From positions 17,849,772 through 17,913,771 of the forward strand of contig JAPTYO010000010.1 of assembly GCA_036873135.1 (NCBI GenBank): 64,000 nucleotides of DNA, written 5' to 3'. The translations under genes were made by a program, and so were the position numbers. Of the stretch, positions 23,950-33,864 are shown one piece after another; position 1 is the stretch's first letter; each line of letters opens with the position of its first letter. This stretch comes from Clarkia xantiana subsp. parviflora. Lineage: Eukaryota > Streptophyta > Magnoliopsida > Myrtales > Onagraceae. The notes under the pieces were generated by a model, which saw only the letters and a list, made by a program, of their open reading frames with translations, searched no databases and was not told where the DNA came from.

Positions 23950-24565
23950 TTAAGATATAGGCTCCCCCTTATTCACCTTGGATTAAGCTCTACTTTGACG
24001 TTTCATTTAGAGATGGACAGACAGTGAGTGCAGCTATAGAAAGAGATCACATAGGTTCAATTTTGGGGGCGACGATTAGAGACGGTGTCGCAAGTTCGGC
24101 AGAACAAGCAAATGCTAGGGCAACTCGAGTAGCACTTCTCCTTGCCAGTCATCTAAATGTGCGCAATATTATCATTGAAGGAGATTTTAAAAACCTTATT
24201 AATATTCTTCAGGGCTCCTTATCAGCAGCTTGGCAACATAAGAATTTAATTGATGATGTCTTAGTGCTCTCTCAGTGCGGCTCTCAACTGAAGGCACAAT
24301 TTGATCGATTCAACCTCTGATCAAACAGATATACCTTGGTTATATTTCATCTCTTCAATAATTTTAGTAATGAGCTTTTATGAAATATACGATCAACCAA
24401 CATTTATCGAATTTGAACAATCAAAAGAGAAGGAAATGTACCGGCCCAAACTTTGGCCTCGTGTGCTTCCCGTATTCGTGAATTCTCTCTCCCATTCTTT
24501 CTGCTTCGCGGTTTGCCTCCTCAGATTTCTGCTGCTCTTGAAGTAGACAGAAGTTTAGTTCCCAT
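23950..24565 (+). pseudogene. LINE-type RNase H domain remnant
   Basis: Reads PWIKLYFDVSFRDGQ, then GSILGATIRDG, AEQANARATRVALLLASHLN and IIIEGDFKNLINILQ, the usual order of the RNase H (RVT_3) domain at the end of plant non-LTR retrotransposons. After FDRFNL a stop and about 130 bp of unrelated AT-rich sequence intervene. Then [20 protein letters not shown] and [15 protein letters not shown] resume the same domain tail. The initial D of the D-E-D catalytic set is in FDVS; E is in NARA-E context only by position (AEQANARA). Single-domain relatives also occur as host genes, but the internal stop argues for a relic. It abuts the truncated Copia at its left. Confidence 0.65.
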
Positions 24566-24718
24566 GTTCTAGTTGTAATTTTTCTTTTTTTTGCCTTTAT
24601 TATAGTTCAATATTTGTGCTATCTTTGTATTTTCTACACGGAGTTGTTATCTTTAATGAATGTTTTACACAGTAAAAAAAACTACCAGATGGGCCCACCC
24701 TGCAAAATAATTAAATAC

Positions 24719-24799
24719 GTCAAGATGGCCGAGTTGGTCTAAGGCGCTAGTTTCAGGTACTAGTCCGAAAGGGCATGGGTTCGAATCCCATTCTTGACA
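24719..24799 (+). tRNA. tRNA-Leu (CAG)
   Basis: All parts fold. The acceptor stem GTCAAGA pairs with TCTTGAC, with discriminator A at 24799. The D-arm is GCC...GGC and contains the A-box. The anticodon stem CTAGT/ACTAG encloses loop TTCAGGT with anticodon CAG (reads CUG). A long class-II variable arm (TCCGAAAGGGC) and T-arm ATGGG-TTCGAAT-CCCAT (B-box GGTTCGAATCC) complete it. No intron; CCA is not encoded, as usual in eukaryotes. A T-run follows at once as terminator. It appears functional. Confidence 0.95.
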
Positions 24800-24800
24800 G

Positions 24801-24810
24801 TTTTTTTTTT
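24801..24810 (+). terminator. RNA polymerase III terminator of tRNA-Leu
   Basis: A run of ten T begins two bases after the last tRNA base. Confidence 0.85.
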
Positions 24811-24831
24811 CTGCTAACAGAAATGCAATAA

Positions 24832-25197
24832 GAGCATCCACAATGCATAACCTCAACTCTATTCTTCTTTCTGCCACATATGTGCCAATTAATCAACATG
24901 TCATTAAAAGTATAAATGTCAAAGAGTTGTCTATCAATGCTCCAATGATGTCTACATTTTTCACCCCATTTATTAATGATACATCTTTGTATTATATCTA
25001 CAAATGTTAAACAAAATAAAATGTGAATAAAAAAGTAAGAGAGATAACATAAAAAAAAAATGAAAAACTAATCAAGGGATGTAAGAGAGTGAATCTCTCC
25101 TTGGAGGGGTTGGACAACAAAATAAGGTCTCTTTCAATGCAATCAGATAAGACATATATGAGTAGTCATTCAAAAAGTATTTGCATTGTGGATGCTC
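24832..25197. mobile_element. PIF/Harbinger-like MITE with TAA target duplication
   Basis: Terminal inverted repeats GAGCATCCACAATGC (24832) and GCATTGTGGATGCTC (ending 25197) are perfect for at least 15 bp. TAA flanks both sides (24829-24831 and 25198-25200), the 3-bp TWA duplication of Harbinger-type elements. It is 366 bp, AT-rich and without coding capacity. It inserted about 20 bp past the tRNA terminator. Confidence 0.9.
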
Positions 25198-25384
25198 TAA
25201 GTGGACCAGACAAATTAGAATCGAGGTATTGAAGATGAAGAAATGGGCCCAAAAAGCTGGTCGATAATGGGTCGTCACTGAGCCATGCCTTGCGGGCTGC
25301 GTTGGGAAACCGGCCCGAGAAAACTTTAAAGCTTCTGTCATTGTCTAGGCCATATGATTACATTACATGACTATAGTTATAATA

Positions 25385-25765
25385 ACAAGGGAGTGAAATT
25401 ACTTGTGAATTCGGTATCGACTCAATAAATATTTAAATTCGACTCACTAAATTTTTCGAGTTTGAGTTTTTCTTTTTATAGTATCGAGTTGAATGCGTAA
25501 TCATTTATACTTGTCTTGAGAGGCTCGCGAGCGTGATCGAGTTTTTTTTTTTGCCAAAAGCCAATGAGTTTGAACTAATGCGGCCAATTTATGATTTAAT
25601 TGAACAATTTTAAACTTGCTGAGTTGAGTCGAGCCAAACTCGTCGAGTATGGTACTCATCCAAGCTCGACCATAAAAAAAAACGGTCGAATTCGAGTAAA
25701 ATAATTCTAGTCGAGTTGAGCTCATCAAATACTTAGCTCGACTAACTCATTTACCCCCTAACATA
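25385..25765. repeat. TCGAG-rich degenerate MITE-like repeat
   Basis: Repeats of TCGAGT, GAGTCGAGC and TCGACTCA fill the segment, with weakly matching ends AGGGAGTGAAATTAC and the complement of ATTTACCCCCT. Similar low-complexity segments occur at 36540-36900 and 43720-44230, so this is a dispersed family. Non-coding. Confidence 0.5.
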
Positions 25766-25968
25766 GACTAATAATTTCACTTCTCTAGCATCTAATGCTC
25801 TCTGATGACCCTCTTCAATAAATACAAACTATTTGCCCAAAGAAATGACATAAACTATACACCAACCAGTATTACGAGTGTGCATTGTTGTCTTGAGAAT
25901 ATTAAAAAAACATCATTATACTGAGAATAAATAATATAATTGACATGACTATATGGATAATAAAAAAA

Positions 25969-26846
25969 GATTAAAGAGTCTTTTGGTGTCATATGTTTGA
26001 CCAATGTTGGTTTTTTGTGTCATCTTTTTATTTTGTAGGTTTTTGGTGTCATATGTTTGCATTTTGTAGACTTTTGGTGCATCCGTTAGTCAACGGTTAA
26101 GTTTGACTGTTAATTTTTTTTTGTTCAATTTAGTACTCAAATTATATTTCTAATTTTACTATTTAATCCCTATTATTTTCTTCGGTCACCGCCCAAGTCT
26201 GCCGGCTAACACCCAGAGTCGGAGACCACCACCTAAGGCCATCTACCACCACAAATCAGGGTCGACCACCACCTAAGGCCAGCTACCACCACAAATCGGG
26301 GTTGGTCACCACCAAATCAGAGCCGACCAACCCCAATCGGGCCTGCAACCACCCATTTGGGCCGGCTACCGCCATTTGGGGCCGGCCACCACCCCAACTT
26401 GTGGTGGCCGGCCCCGATTGGTGGCTGCCGGCCCCGATTTGGTGGTGGTCGCCACCCAAATCGGGGCCAGCCCCAATTGGAGCTGTTGGCCCCGATTTGG
26501 TGGTGGCCAGCCCTGATTCGTGGTTGCCGACCCCTGTTCGTGGTTGCCGGCTCCGATTCGTGGTGGTTGGCGACCTTGGGTGGTGGTCGTGGGCCTTAGG
26601 TGGTGGTCGCGGGCTATAGGTGGTGGTCGGCGGACTTGGGTGGTGATCGGAGAAAACAATACGGATTTACTTGTAAAATTCAAAACTTAGAAATATAAAT
26701 TTGAGGACTAAATTGAACAAAATAAAACTATTTAACAGTCAAACTTAACTGTTGACTAGCAGATGCACCAAAAGCCTACAAAATAAAACATATGGTACAA
26801 AAAGCCAACATTCGCTAAATATATGACACCAAAAGACCCTTTAATT
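25969..26846. mobile_element. Foldback element, 12-bp target duplication (MULE-like)
   Basis: Inverted repeats begin ATTAAAGAGTCTTTTGGTG on the left and read ATTAAAGGGTCTTTTGGTG from the right. Similarity extends inward over more than 100 bp, including TGTTCAATTTAGT. The target duplication ATAATAAAAAAA is perfect (25957-25968 and 26847-26858). The centre (26200-26640) is G/C-rich, made of GGCCGGC, CCCGATT and GGTGGTGG words in both orientations, and open there on both strands without being coding. Long TIRs plus 9-12 bp duplications suggest a Mutator-type non-autonomous element. Confidence 0.85.
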
Positions 26847-26897
26847 ATAATAAAAAAACAGTGTTTTATCATAAAATATTAATTTAAATGATTTAAA
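26836..26897 (+). repeat. Left copy of 62-bp flanking direct repeat
   Basis: Begins in the tail of the foldback (ACCCTTTAATT) and runs through its right target duplication into ATCATAAAATATTAATT. A near-identical copy is at 30787-30849. Confidence 0.85.
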
Positions 26898-27615
26898 TTG
26901 TCAGACCTAAAATCTGACCTAAGGCGAATTAAGTTTTGAAAACGTGGATTTTTTAAAGAGTCGCCACTAGTTAATTATTAGGCTAACTAGAATCATAAAT
27001 TATCAAAGTGAATAACGAATTAACCACATAGGTACAAAATCGATTTACGATCAGAAATTCGGGTTCGGGGGTTCTATTACGAATTAAAAATATAATTTTT
27101 AACTACGTCCTTTTTAGTACTCAATTCACCTAATTTGCTAATTTTATTTATTTATTATCTATCCAATTAAATTAATATTAGTTATAATAATCTTGTTAAA
27201 AAAACTTAATGTTAATCAAAAGTAAAGTGATTAAATACAGTTAATATAAGTGGAAAATATATATTAAATAAATATTATAATAAAATATATATTAAATGAA
27301 GAAAGATGCCACCTTTTTACCAAATAGAAGGAAAATGCTACGGCCTACAAAGACCACGACAAATTACAAGGCCGAAGGTGGTTGGTGTGAGGAGTTAGCG
27401 CGATGGTGATCGGTGCAGACAGAGATGGGGCTTGGGTCGGACGACGAGGCAGTCGGTGGTCAACCGATGGCGAGTTCTTGGTCGGAGACGGGGCGCCGGG
27501 TGAAGATCGAGACTGAACTAGGTCGTCGGAGATACGAGAAGGTTTGGGGTCATCTGGTTGTCGATTCGAGGCACGCCGGAGGATGATCGGAGGAGATGAC
27601 ATTGGAGTTTGCATG

Positions 27616-27824
27616 TATTAGATGTACATATTTGTTAATACATAGATAGGTATTCATACTTGTATAGATACATGGTACCTTAGGTTGACTTGTATAGTTG
27701 ACTAGTTAGTTAGGATTGATCTCCTATATATAGTGGCATCCTAACATGTAAATACTTGGTTGATTCATTATACATTCTTGATTATTATACATATGATTCA
27801 ACCCCCTCTCTACACTATCTAATA
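27616..27824 (+). repeat. 5' LTR of the 27616 element
   Basis: 209 bp, ends TATTAGAT and ATCTAATA (8-bp perfect inverted repeat); TATATA-type promoter sequence near 27723 (CCTATATATAGTGG). Confidence 0.92.
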
Positions 27825-29410
27825 TGGTATCAGAGCTATGATATTTTTTAGTTTCGGTTTCAATTTTTCGAGAGGTTTTTTGCATCGATTTGAGCTTGGC
27901 ACTTGAGGATTTCAGCTTCGATTCATTGGATTACTTGAAGATCATTCAGTTGCTGATGTATTTCGTGAATTTGCTGCTCAATAATTGCTGTTTGGATTGA
28001 GGATTTCAGCATTATTGGATTAGCAGTTCAGCATTTCAGTTTGCTGCATGTATTGTTCCATCGATTTGGAGTTTGTTCATCGATTCTTGATCGATCCTGT
28101 GATTTGGATTCGATCTGGTGTTGTACCACGAGTCTAAGATCGATTGCTGCTGCTAGATTGATCGATTCTTTGCTCTGGAATTTGGATTACTGATGCTGCA
28201 ATTCAGTTTTCAGCTGCTGGTTTTCAGCTTGCGTAGAATGTTTGATGAAATCTGAGATTGATTCCTTTGATTCGCTTCTTCGTGCTTATTGTTCCCGTGG
28301 AATTAAACCAATTGCGATCATTTCTGTGGTTGTGCGATTGTCATATTCTTTGCGGTTTTACGCGGATTTGGATTATTGCAGCTGCGTTTCTGCAATTTCT
28401 GGTCAAGTTTCTGCTGGTTTTGGCTGGACTTCAATTCTGCAATTCAAGGTTTCATTTCGAGATTTTTGCATTCCATATGCTATCTGAGCAACATTGCGAA
28501 GCTTTTGTGAAGATTTGAGCATCATTAACGCTTCTTGGAGATAATTGCAATTCGATTTTCGTTTTCGCGCCTATTTTGCTGCTGGATGTTCGATCTTCGA
28601 TTTCGAGTTTGTTTCTTGATCATTTGCTGCGATTCGAATTGCATTGGATTCGCATTTGATGCTGCTATTGATTCCAAGCTGCAATTTGTTGATATCTGCT
28701 ATGGATTTGTTCAATTTTGGATTCGTTTGGAGCTGCATTCTGTTCTTGTTGCTGCAGTGTTCTTGCTGCAAATTTGTTCAAATTCAGCTTGGATTCTTGA
28801 TTATTTGCTGCAATTTGGACTGGATTTGATGCGCCTTATGGTTGCTGGTACAATGAAGTTGATTTGCTGATCGTTTGAGGTCGTTTTGGCATCGAATTGG
28901 ATCGATTTGGCTGGGTCTTCATGAAGAACACCTGGAAATCCCTTGAAGATGTGATGATCTTCATACTCTGCCCAGGTTTATATAATCTAGAAAATGCTGC
29001 TTCTCGCTGGGATTGAACCTGCGACCTGTTGGCTTCTGTAATTCGTGAAAAATTTGCGTCTGCGTGGCTTCGAACCCGCGACCTCTGAGGCTTGTAGCGC
29101 AGTGCACCCTCCGTTTCGACATGGAGTTGGATTGTCTTATGCACCCCGGTGCACCCGCATGTGCTATGCACGTGCCTAGGCTATTTTGGCCGAATTTTTG
29201 ACCGAATTTGGGGCTATTTTGAAGTAATTTGTGAAGTTTGGGGCTTCTTTGCAAGCTTTTGGAGATTTGAGGCTGTTTTAGGCAGTTTTCAAATTTGGGA
29301 TGCTCTTTTGAAGACTTTGGGGCTGTTTTGGAGCAGTTTCGAAGTTTGGAGCATTTTTGCTGGATTTGTGAAGTTTGGGGCTATTTTGAGGATAGTTCTG
29401 AAGATTGGGG

Positions 29411-29576
29411 TTGTTTTGAGGACAGTTCTCAAGCTTGGGGCCGTATCCCGAAAATTGGATTTTCGAGGGGCCGTTTTGTGAAGTTCTTTGGAGCTGTTTT
29501 GAGGACAGTTCTCAAGTTTGGGGCCGTATCCCGAAAATTGGATTTTCGAGGGGCCGTTTTGTGAAGACCGGGTTTG
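29411..29576 (+). repeat. 83-bp tandem duplication inside the 27616 element
   Basis: GGGGCCGTATCCCGAAAATT occurs at 29437 and again at 29520, inside units that match almost throughout (TTTTGAGGACAGTTCTCAAG ... GGGGCCGTTTTGTGAAG). Further inside, GGTTTTGATTCCCTTGGCTC repeats at about 29632 and 29660. Confidence 0.85.
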
Positions 29577-29790
29577 TTGGACCTTGGCATTTTAGAGCGG
29601 GTTTAATTTTTCCCATGGATCATTTGAGCGGGTTTTGATTCCCTTGGCTCATTTTGAACGGGTTTTGATTCCCTTGGCTCTATTTGACCAGGTTTTGATT
29701 GGACCTTGGCATTTCATTCATCATCGACCTTTTCTCTCAAATTTTCCTTTTAATTCTTTCGAAAGGAAGAAGAAGGAAAAGATGGGGGAA

Positions 29791-29999
29791 TATTGGATGT
29801 ACATATTTGTACATACATAGATAGGTACTCATACTTGTATAGATACATGGTACCTTAGGTTGATTTGTATAGTTGACTAGTTAGTTAGGATTGATCTCCT
29901 ATATATAGTGGCATCCTAACATGTAAATACTTAATTGATTCATTATACATTCTTGATTATTATACATATAATTCAACCTCCTCTCTACACTATCTAATA
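29791..29999 (+). repeat. 3' LTR of the 27616 element
   Basis: 209 bp; begins TATTGGAT (one change from the 5' copy) and ends ATCTAATA. Confidence 0.92.
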
Positions 30000-30786
30000 G
30001 CATGTATTTAATTCTGATGGCAAGTTCCCTTCGACCTGATAATGAGGAGATCAAATTTGATAAGACTTAAAGAAGATGATGATAGAAAACAAAGGCTGGG
30101 AGTTGGGAATATAAACGAAAACTAGATCAGAATTTGCAATGGTTGGGGTCGAGCGGGTTGATGGTCGGAATTAGGCCGGAATTTAACGAAAACGGCCGAA
30201 ATCAGAACGGATATCGGCCAGGTCGGGTTTGGGAAGCAGCGGAACGATCGTCGATATCGAAGGAGTCGGAGGTGACCGGAGCAGCACCGAACCTTGATGA
30301 TATGGCTGGAAAACTAAAACTAAGAAGCAACCCTTTAATTATATAAAAAATATAATAATATGATATATAGATACATATATGTATACATGATAGTATAATA
30401 ACAAGAGGAATCGATCAACAATACATAAGTAAGACTGAGACGATTGTATGTAAATTGAACAACACCAAATTTATTCGAAAAGATCGGCAACGTCTTCTAT
30501 ATATATATATATTTTTTTTACGATGTTTTAGACTAGTCTATATATAACACATAGGGCCTAGTCTAATTAGGTAATAAAATCCTACTAACTTTTTCTCTAT
30601 ATTAAATGCAAAATATTCTAACCATTAAATAAAAATATTCAGAAAATATAATATGCAATAAATATATATATAAGTATCCTAATTTAGGAGCTATTCTTGG
30701 AAACTTCTCGACTTGCCATATTAAAATATTTTTCATTTAGGTGCGCCACACGCGTGTTACGCATGGTCCAAAATTATGTGTTTACA

Positions 30787-30849
30787 ACCCTTTAATTCTA
30801 ATAAAAAAAAACAGTGGTTTATCATAAAATATTAATTTAAATGATTTAA
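30787..30849 (+). repeat. Right copy of 62-bp flanking direct repeat
   Basis: Matches 26836-26897 with a few substitutions and two extra A in the A-run. Begins immediately after the CA end at 30786. Confidence 0.85.
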
Positions 30850-32056
30850 TATAATATTTTACAACGCTTTAAAAATTTATAGTTAAATGCTCAAGGCTGA
30901 AAACAAAAACAAAATCATTCATTAAATGCTCCCTGAAGAACCTCTTCAATAAATAAAAGTAAATTAGTATAAAATAGAAATACCACCCAAAATTTTAAGC
31001 TCACGCTAATTTATATTGAGATGTAATAATATATATATATACACGAAACTCTATAAAGTGTTAGTATATGTATATACACACTAATTACAGTAGTAAGGTT
31101 AAAAGTGGGTAAAGAATGACGTTGTTGGAGGGAGGGAATTACAAAATCAAGACGCTTGAAACGTACACAGAAGAAAATAACTAATCAATATTCCTCGCCT
31201 GAATACACAAATCTGTGTATGAAATTCCAAACAAAAGGACACGCTCCTGCTTTCCTTTTTTCTTTCTACTTTCAATTCAAATGACTTCTTTTTCTGCAAA
31301 GTAGAAGAACATCACCATTGCTAGCTCATACCTCATTGTCATACTTTACCTCTTACATGCTAATTCGGTACGAATTATAATTATTCTACATGTAGAGCAA
31401 ATATACTTTAGTGCTTTTATTCTAATAGTCCTCAAGAATAGGACTCCACCATTGCTAGTCAGGGTGAGCTTGGAGGGAGGGGCGGATTTTTTTTCTAAAA
31501 AAAGCTCAAGTCCAACACTTTGGGCTCTCTAAATCATATCCCGAGCCCAAGTTTAGAGAAAAATTCATGCCTGCTTAGGACTTTTTAAATTCGTAACGGG
31601 CTTGGGTTATTCCGAGTTTACACCAAAATTAATAAAAATAACTAAAAATAATATGTCAATACCATTTTTCAATATTTTTAATACACATCAAGTTCCCATA
31701 CAAATATCAAATTCTCATACAAACACCAATCTCATACAAAATCAAGTTTTACATTTCAAAGTCAAAATAACTAGAGTTTAGTTTATAAGATAATGAATAC
31801 TAAAAATTAAGATTAATTACAAACTTAAGACGGAACCTTCAAAATTTTGCCTAAATACTTTTAAAAAAATCATAAAAATATTTTTATCATTTGCGAAGTG
31901 ACTTTTCACTTTATATGGTTCAAATTAAAAATTATTATAAATGTGAAAATATAACATTGAAACAGCTTTTAGATAAATTTTGATTAGATTAATTAAATTA
32001 AGAAGTGCGCAGTCAAGTAAGTGAGTTCACCATACTTGTTTATTTTGTGTTCGCAG
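30850..32056. other. AT-rich spacer, no gene seen
   Basis: 30918-30962 resembles 25786-25825 (shared CCTCTTCAATAAATA with about 85 percent identity over 33 bp). No coding signal in the remainder. Confidence 0.4.
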
Positions 32057-32161
32057 GTCAGAAAAGCAAAGGTTGTGCTCACTTTTAAGATTCCATCAAC
32101 AGAGAGCTTCCATGATATGATGGATTTGATTGATGGCAAATTGGCAATACCAACAAAATAA
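32057..32161 (+). pseudogene. Possible orphan terminal exon, unrecognised
   Basis: A strong acceptor-like stretch (TTTATTTTGTGTTCGCAG) precedes a 34-codon frame reading VRKAKVVLTFKIPSTESF then HDMMDLIDGKLAIPTK and a stop at 32159-32161. Base composition is less AT-biased than the surroundings. I do not recognise the family and see no upstream exon. It may be a captured or stranded exon, or chance. Confidence 0.25.
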
Positions 32162-32307
32162 CATAACATAACAAAACGAATCCCAACAACAAGACAAACC
32201 TAAACCTAGCCTACTTACCCAACTACTATCTGTATTCTAGGGTCATGTGACTCATGTCAAGAAAGATGACAACCTGTTCTTTTTTTGTACGTACGTAGAA
32301 TAAATTT

Positions 32308-32308
<1 letters not shown>

Positions 32309-32348
<40 letters not shown>

Positions 32349-33698
32349 GGAAGTCAAACTTTACTGAAATCAAATTATTACACACTACAAAATAGAAACA
32401 ACCCGCGCTGGAGAGATTGGTTAACATCTAATTCCCGAACTAATAGAGCGGGTACTAACAGAACAACATAAGCAAAAACAACAGAGGAAAATACAGAAAT
32501 AATGATAAAAGTAAATAAATTAAAACAACATAACGGATAAACGGAAGAGATGACTCCAGGAAAAGGATAGAAGCTTGGAGAAGAGGAATCCTCGTGATAC
32601 AGCGGCACCCGTAGCCCTTCGGAGGGTAGAAGAACCTTCCTCAAGAGCGACATAGCTAACAGAGGACCTGCAAACCAAACGATACCAGACATGACCCATA
32701 ATAAATTGGAAACACACACGACTCCATAAACAAATAAGGATGACCAGTGCATAGATTTCTGAGTGGTAGGGGCTGGACGAAACCAGTCTACCGAAGCACC
32801 CCTGCCTGTGGAACATCCTCGAAGGACTAGCGCACTTCAAGGGTGCCACATAAATGCTCTGCTTCTCCGACTGGAGAAGGAAATGAGATACGTCCGCGAC
32901 CGCGGTCGTATCGTGGTTACCCCGAACGGTAAATACCATGCGGTGGCTTATTTCGAGAACAGAGCGTTGGTTCTGACGAACCATGGGTTCAGCTGGAAGG
33001 GGTAGATGGGTAGTGGGCTGTACCGCCAAGATGTAGTCAATCATGAGCTTAAAACGGTGAATAGCATCCAAGACAGCGCGTGGGGGGCGTTGGCGACCGG
33101 CATTGGGGCAGCAGAGGTAGGCCGTGGCGGCTGGTGGAGGCGCGTACTAGAGCGTACGGCGGCGCGTCGGCGCGCAAGGCGGCGCGTGTAAGACACGCGC
33201 CACTGCAGTGAGCGCGTGGGCTAATGGTGGACGGCGCGTGAACGCGCGTGGGGCGCGTGTGGAGGCGCGTGTGACGCGTGTGTCGGCGCGTGACGGCGCG
33301 TGTGTGTTGGCGCGTGAGACCCCGTGGAGGTGGTTGTGGTGGTGGTGGGGGGTCCTTGTGCGGTCTCGGGGGTGGTGGTAGTGGTGGTGAGGGTGTACGG
33401 GAGGATATGAAGGGCGAGCGGGTGAGGCGGACTCCGCTATTTGGCGAGGCGAAGCGTGGAATGAAAGCGAGGTTAAACAAGATCATCCGCTGTGGTGGGG
33501 CTTCCGGCTTTGGCTTAGGCTTAAGCTTTTGCTGGAGGAAGAGTTGCTCCATGCTCATGGCCGATGAGATTATGCGAAAGCAGTGACTTCCCTTCGGGTT
33601 TTGGATCAAGAGAGGGAGTCATTTGCTACGGCCGAGGCAAAGCTATTCAAAAGCTAGAGAGCTTCTGAATAGTGCCTTGAGAGAAGCTCTTTTGCTTT
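32309..33698 (-). mobile_element. Poly(A)-tailed retroposon or 5'-truncated LINE-like element
   Basis: On the minus strand the unit ends CAGTAAAGTTTGACTTCCAT followed by a 37-base A-tail (T-run 32309-32345). A GTAGAATAA copy lies on each side (32295-32303 and 33699-33707), fitting a non-LTR target duplication, though the left copy is 5 bp from the tail. No reverse transcriptase is present. A 183-codon minus-strand frame (32520-33071) has no domain I recognise. The 5' part is proline-rich when translated, an effect of its GC-rich repeats. Confidence 0.6.
33060..33330. repeat. GGCGCGTG-rich low-complexity tract
   Basis: Irregular repeats of GGCGCGTG, ACGCGCG and GTGTGACGCG inside the retroposon. 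They keep several frames open (33049-33609 minus, 33278-33586 plus) without coding meaning. Confidence 0.8.
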
Positions 33699-33864
33699 GT
33701 AGAATAATTCTCACTTGCTATGAGATAACTAATGTTGGTCATCAAATATTTTCTATTTACACAACTTTTAACCTGTAACACTTTGATTAAAAAATGAATT
33801 ATTGAACTATAACAATATTACATCATCCAACAACAATTAATATAGAAACTTCAATTTTTTAATA

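Larger units (their letters stand above)
27616..29999 (+). mobile_element. Non-coding Copia-type LTR element with TA...TA LTR ends
   Basis: Two 209-bp LTRs (27616-27824 and 29791-29999) are flanked by a perfect 5-bp target duplication GCATG (27611-27615 and 30000-30004). The primer site TGGTATCAGAGC (27825-27836) directly abuts the 5' LTR, as in Copia. A polypurine tract ending GATGGGGGAA precedes the 3' LTR. LTR ends are TATTAGAT...ATCTAATA instead of TG...CA. The 1.95-kb interior shows no gag, protease, integrase or reverse transcriptase in any frame. It must be mobilised in trans. The LTRs differ at about 9 of 209 positions. Confidence 0.92.
26899..30786 (+). mobile_element. TG...CA element, possibly Gypsy-type solo LTR, split by a Copia element
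   Basis: Starts TGTCAGACC and ends GTGTTTACA. The opening (TGTCAGACCTAAAATCTGA, then GAGTCGCCACTAGTTAATTA and GGGTTCTATTACGAA) resembles starts of long LTRs common in plant genomes. Subtracting the nested Copia element leaves about 1.5 kb, a plausible LTR length; no gag or pol is present. Instead of a 5-bp target duplication it is bracketed by 62-63 bp direct repeats. Whether it is a solo LTR or another element type is not settled. Confidence 0.55.

Noticed and set aside
26302..26683. Three overlapping about 100-codon frames
   Set aside because: Same reason: palindromic GGCCGGC/GGTGGTGG core of a foldback element.
28242..28870. Overlapping frames resembling hydrophobic proteins
   Set aside because: Low-complexity TTTGCTG/GATTCG sequence inside the LTR element; no gag or other family motif in any frame.
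28990..29110. tRNA-like B-box words (GGTTCGAAGCC, minus strand)
   Set aside because: No acceptor stem or anticodon arm folds; it lies inside the non-coding Copia-type element.
33049..33609. 186-codon proline-rich minus-strand frame
   Set aside because: Produced by GGCGCGTG and GGTGGTGG repeats inside a retroposon; no domain and no splice context.
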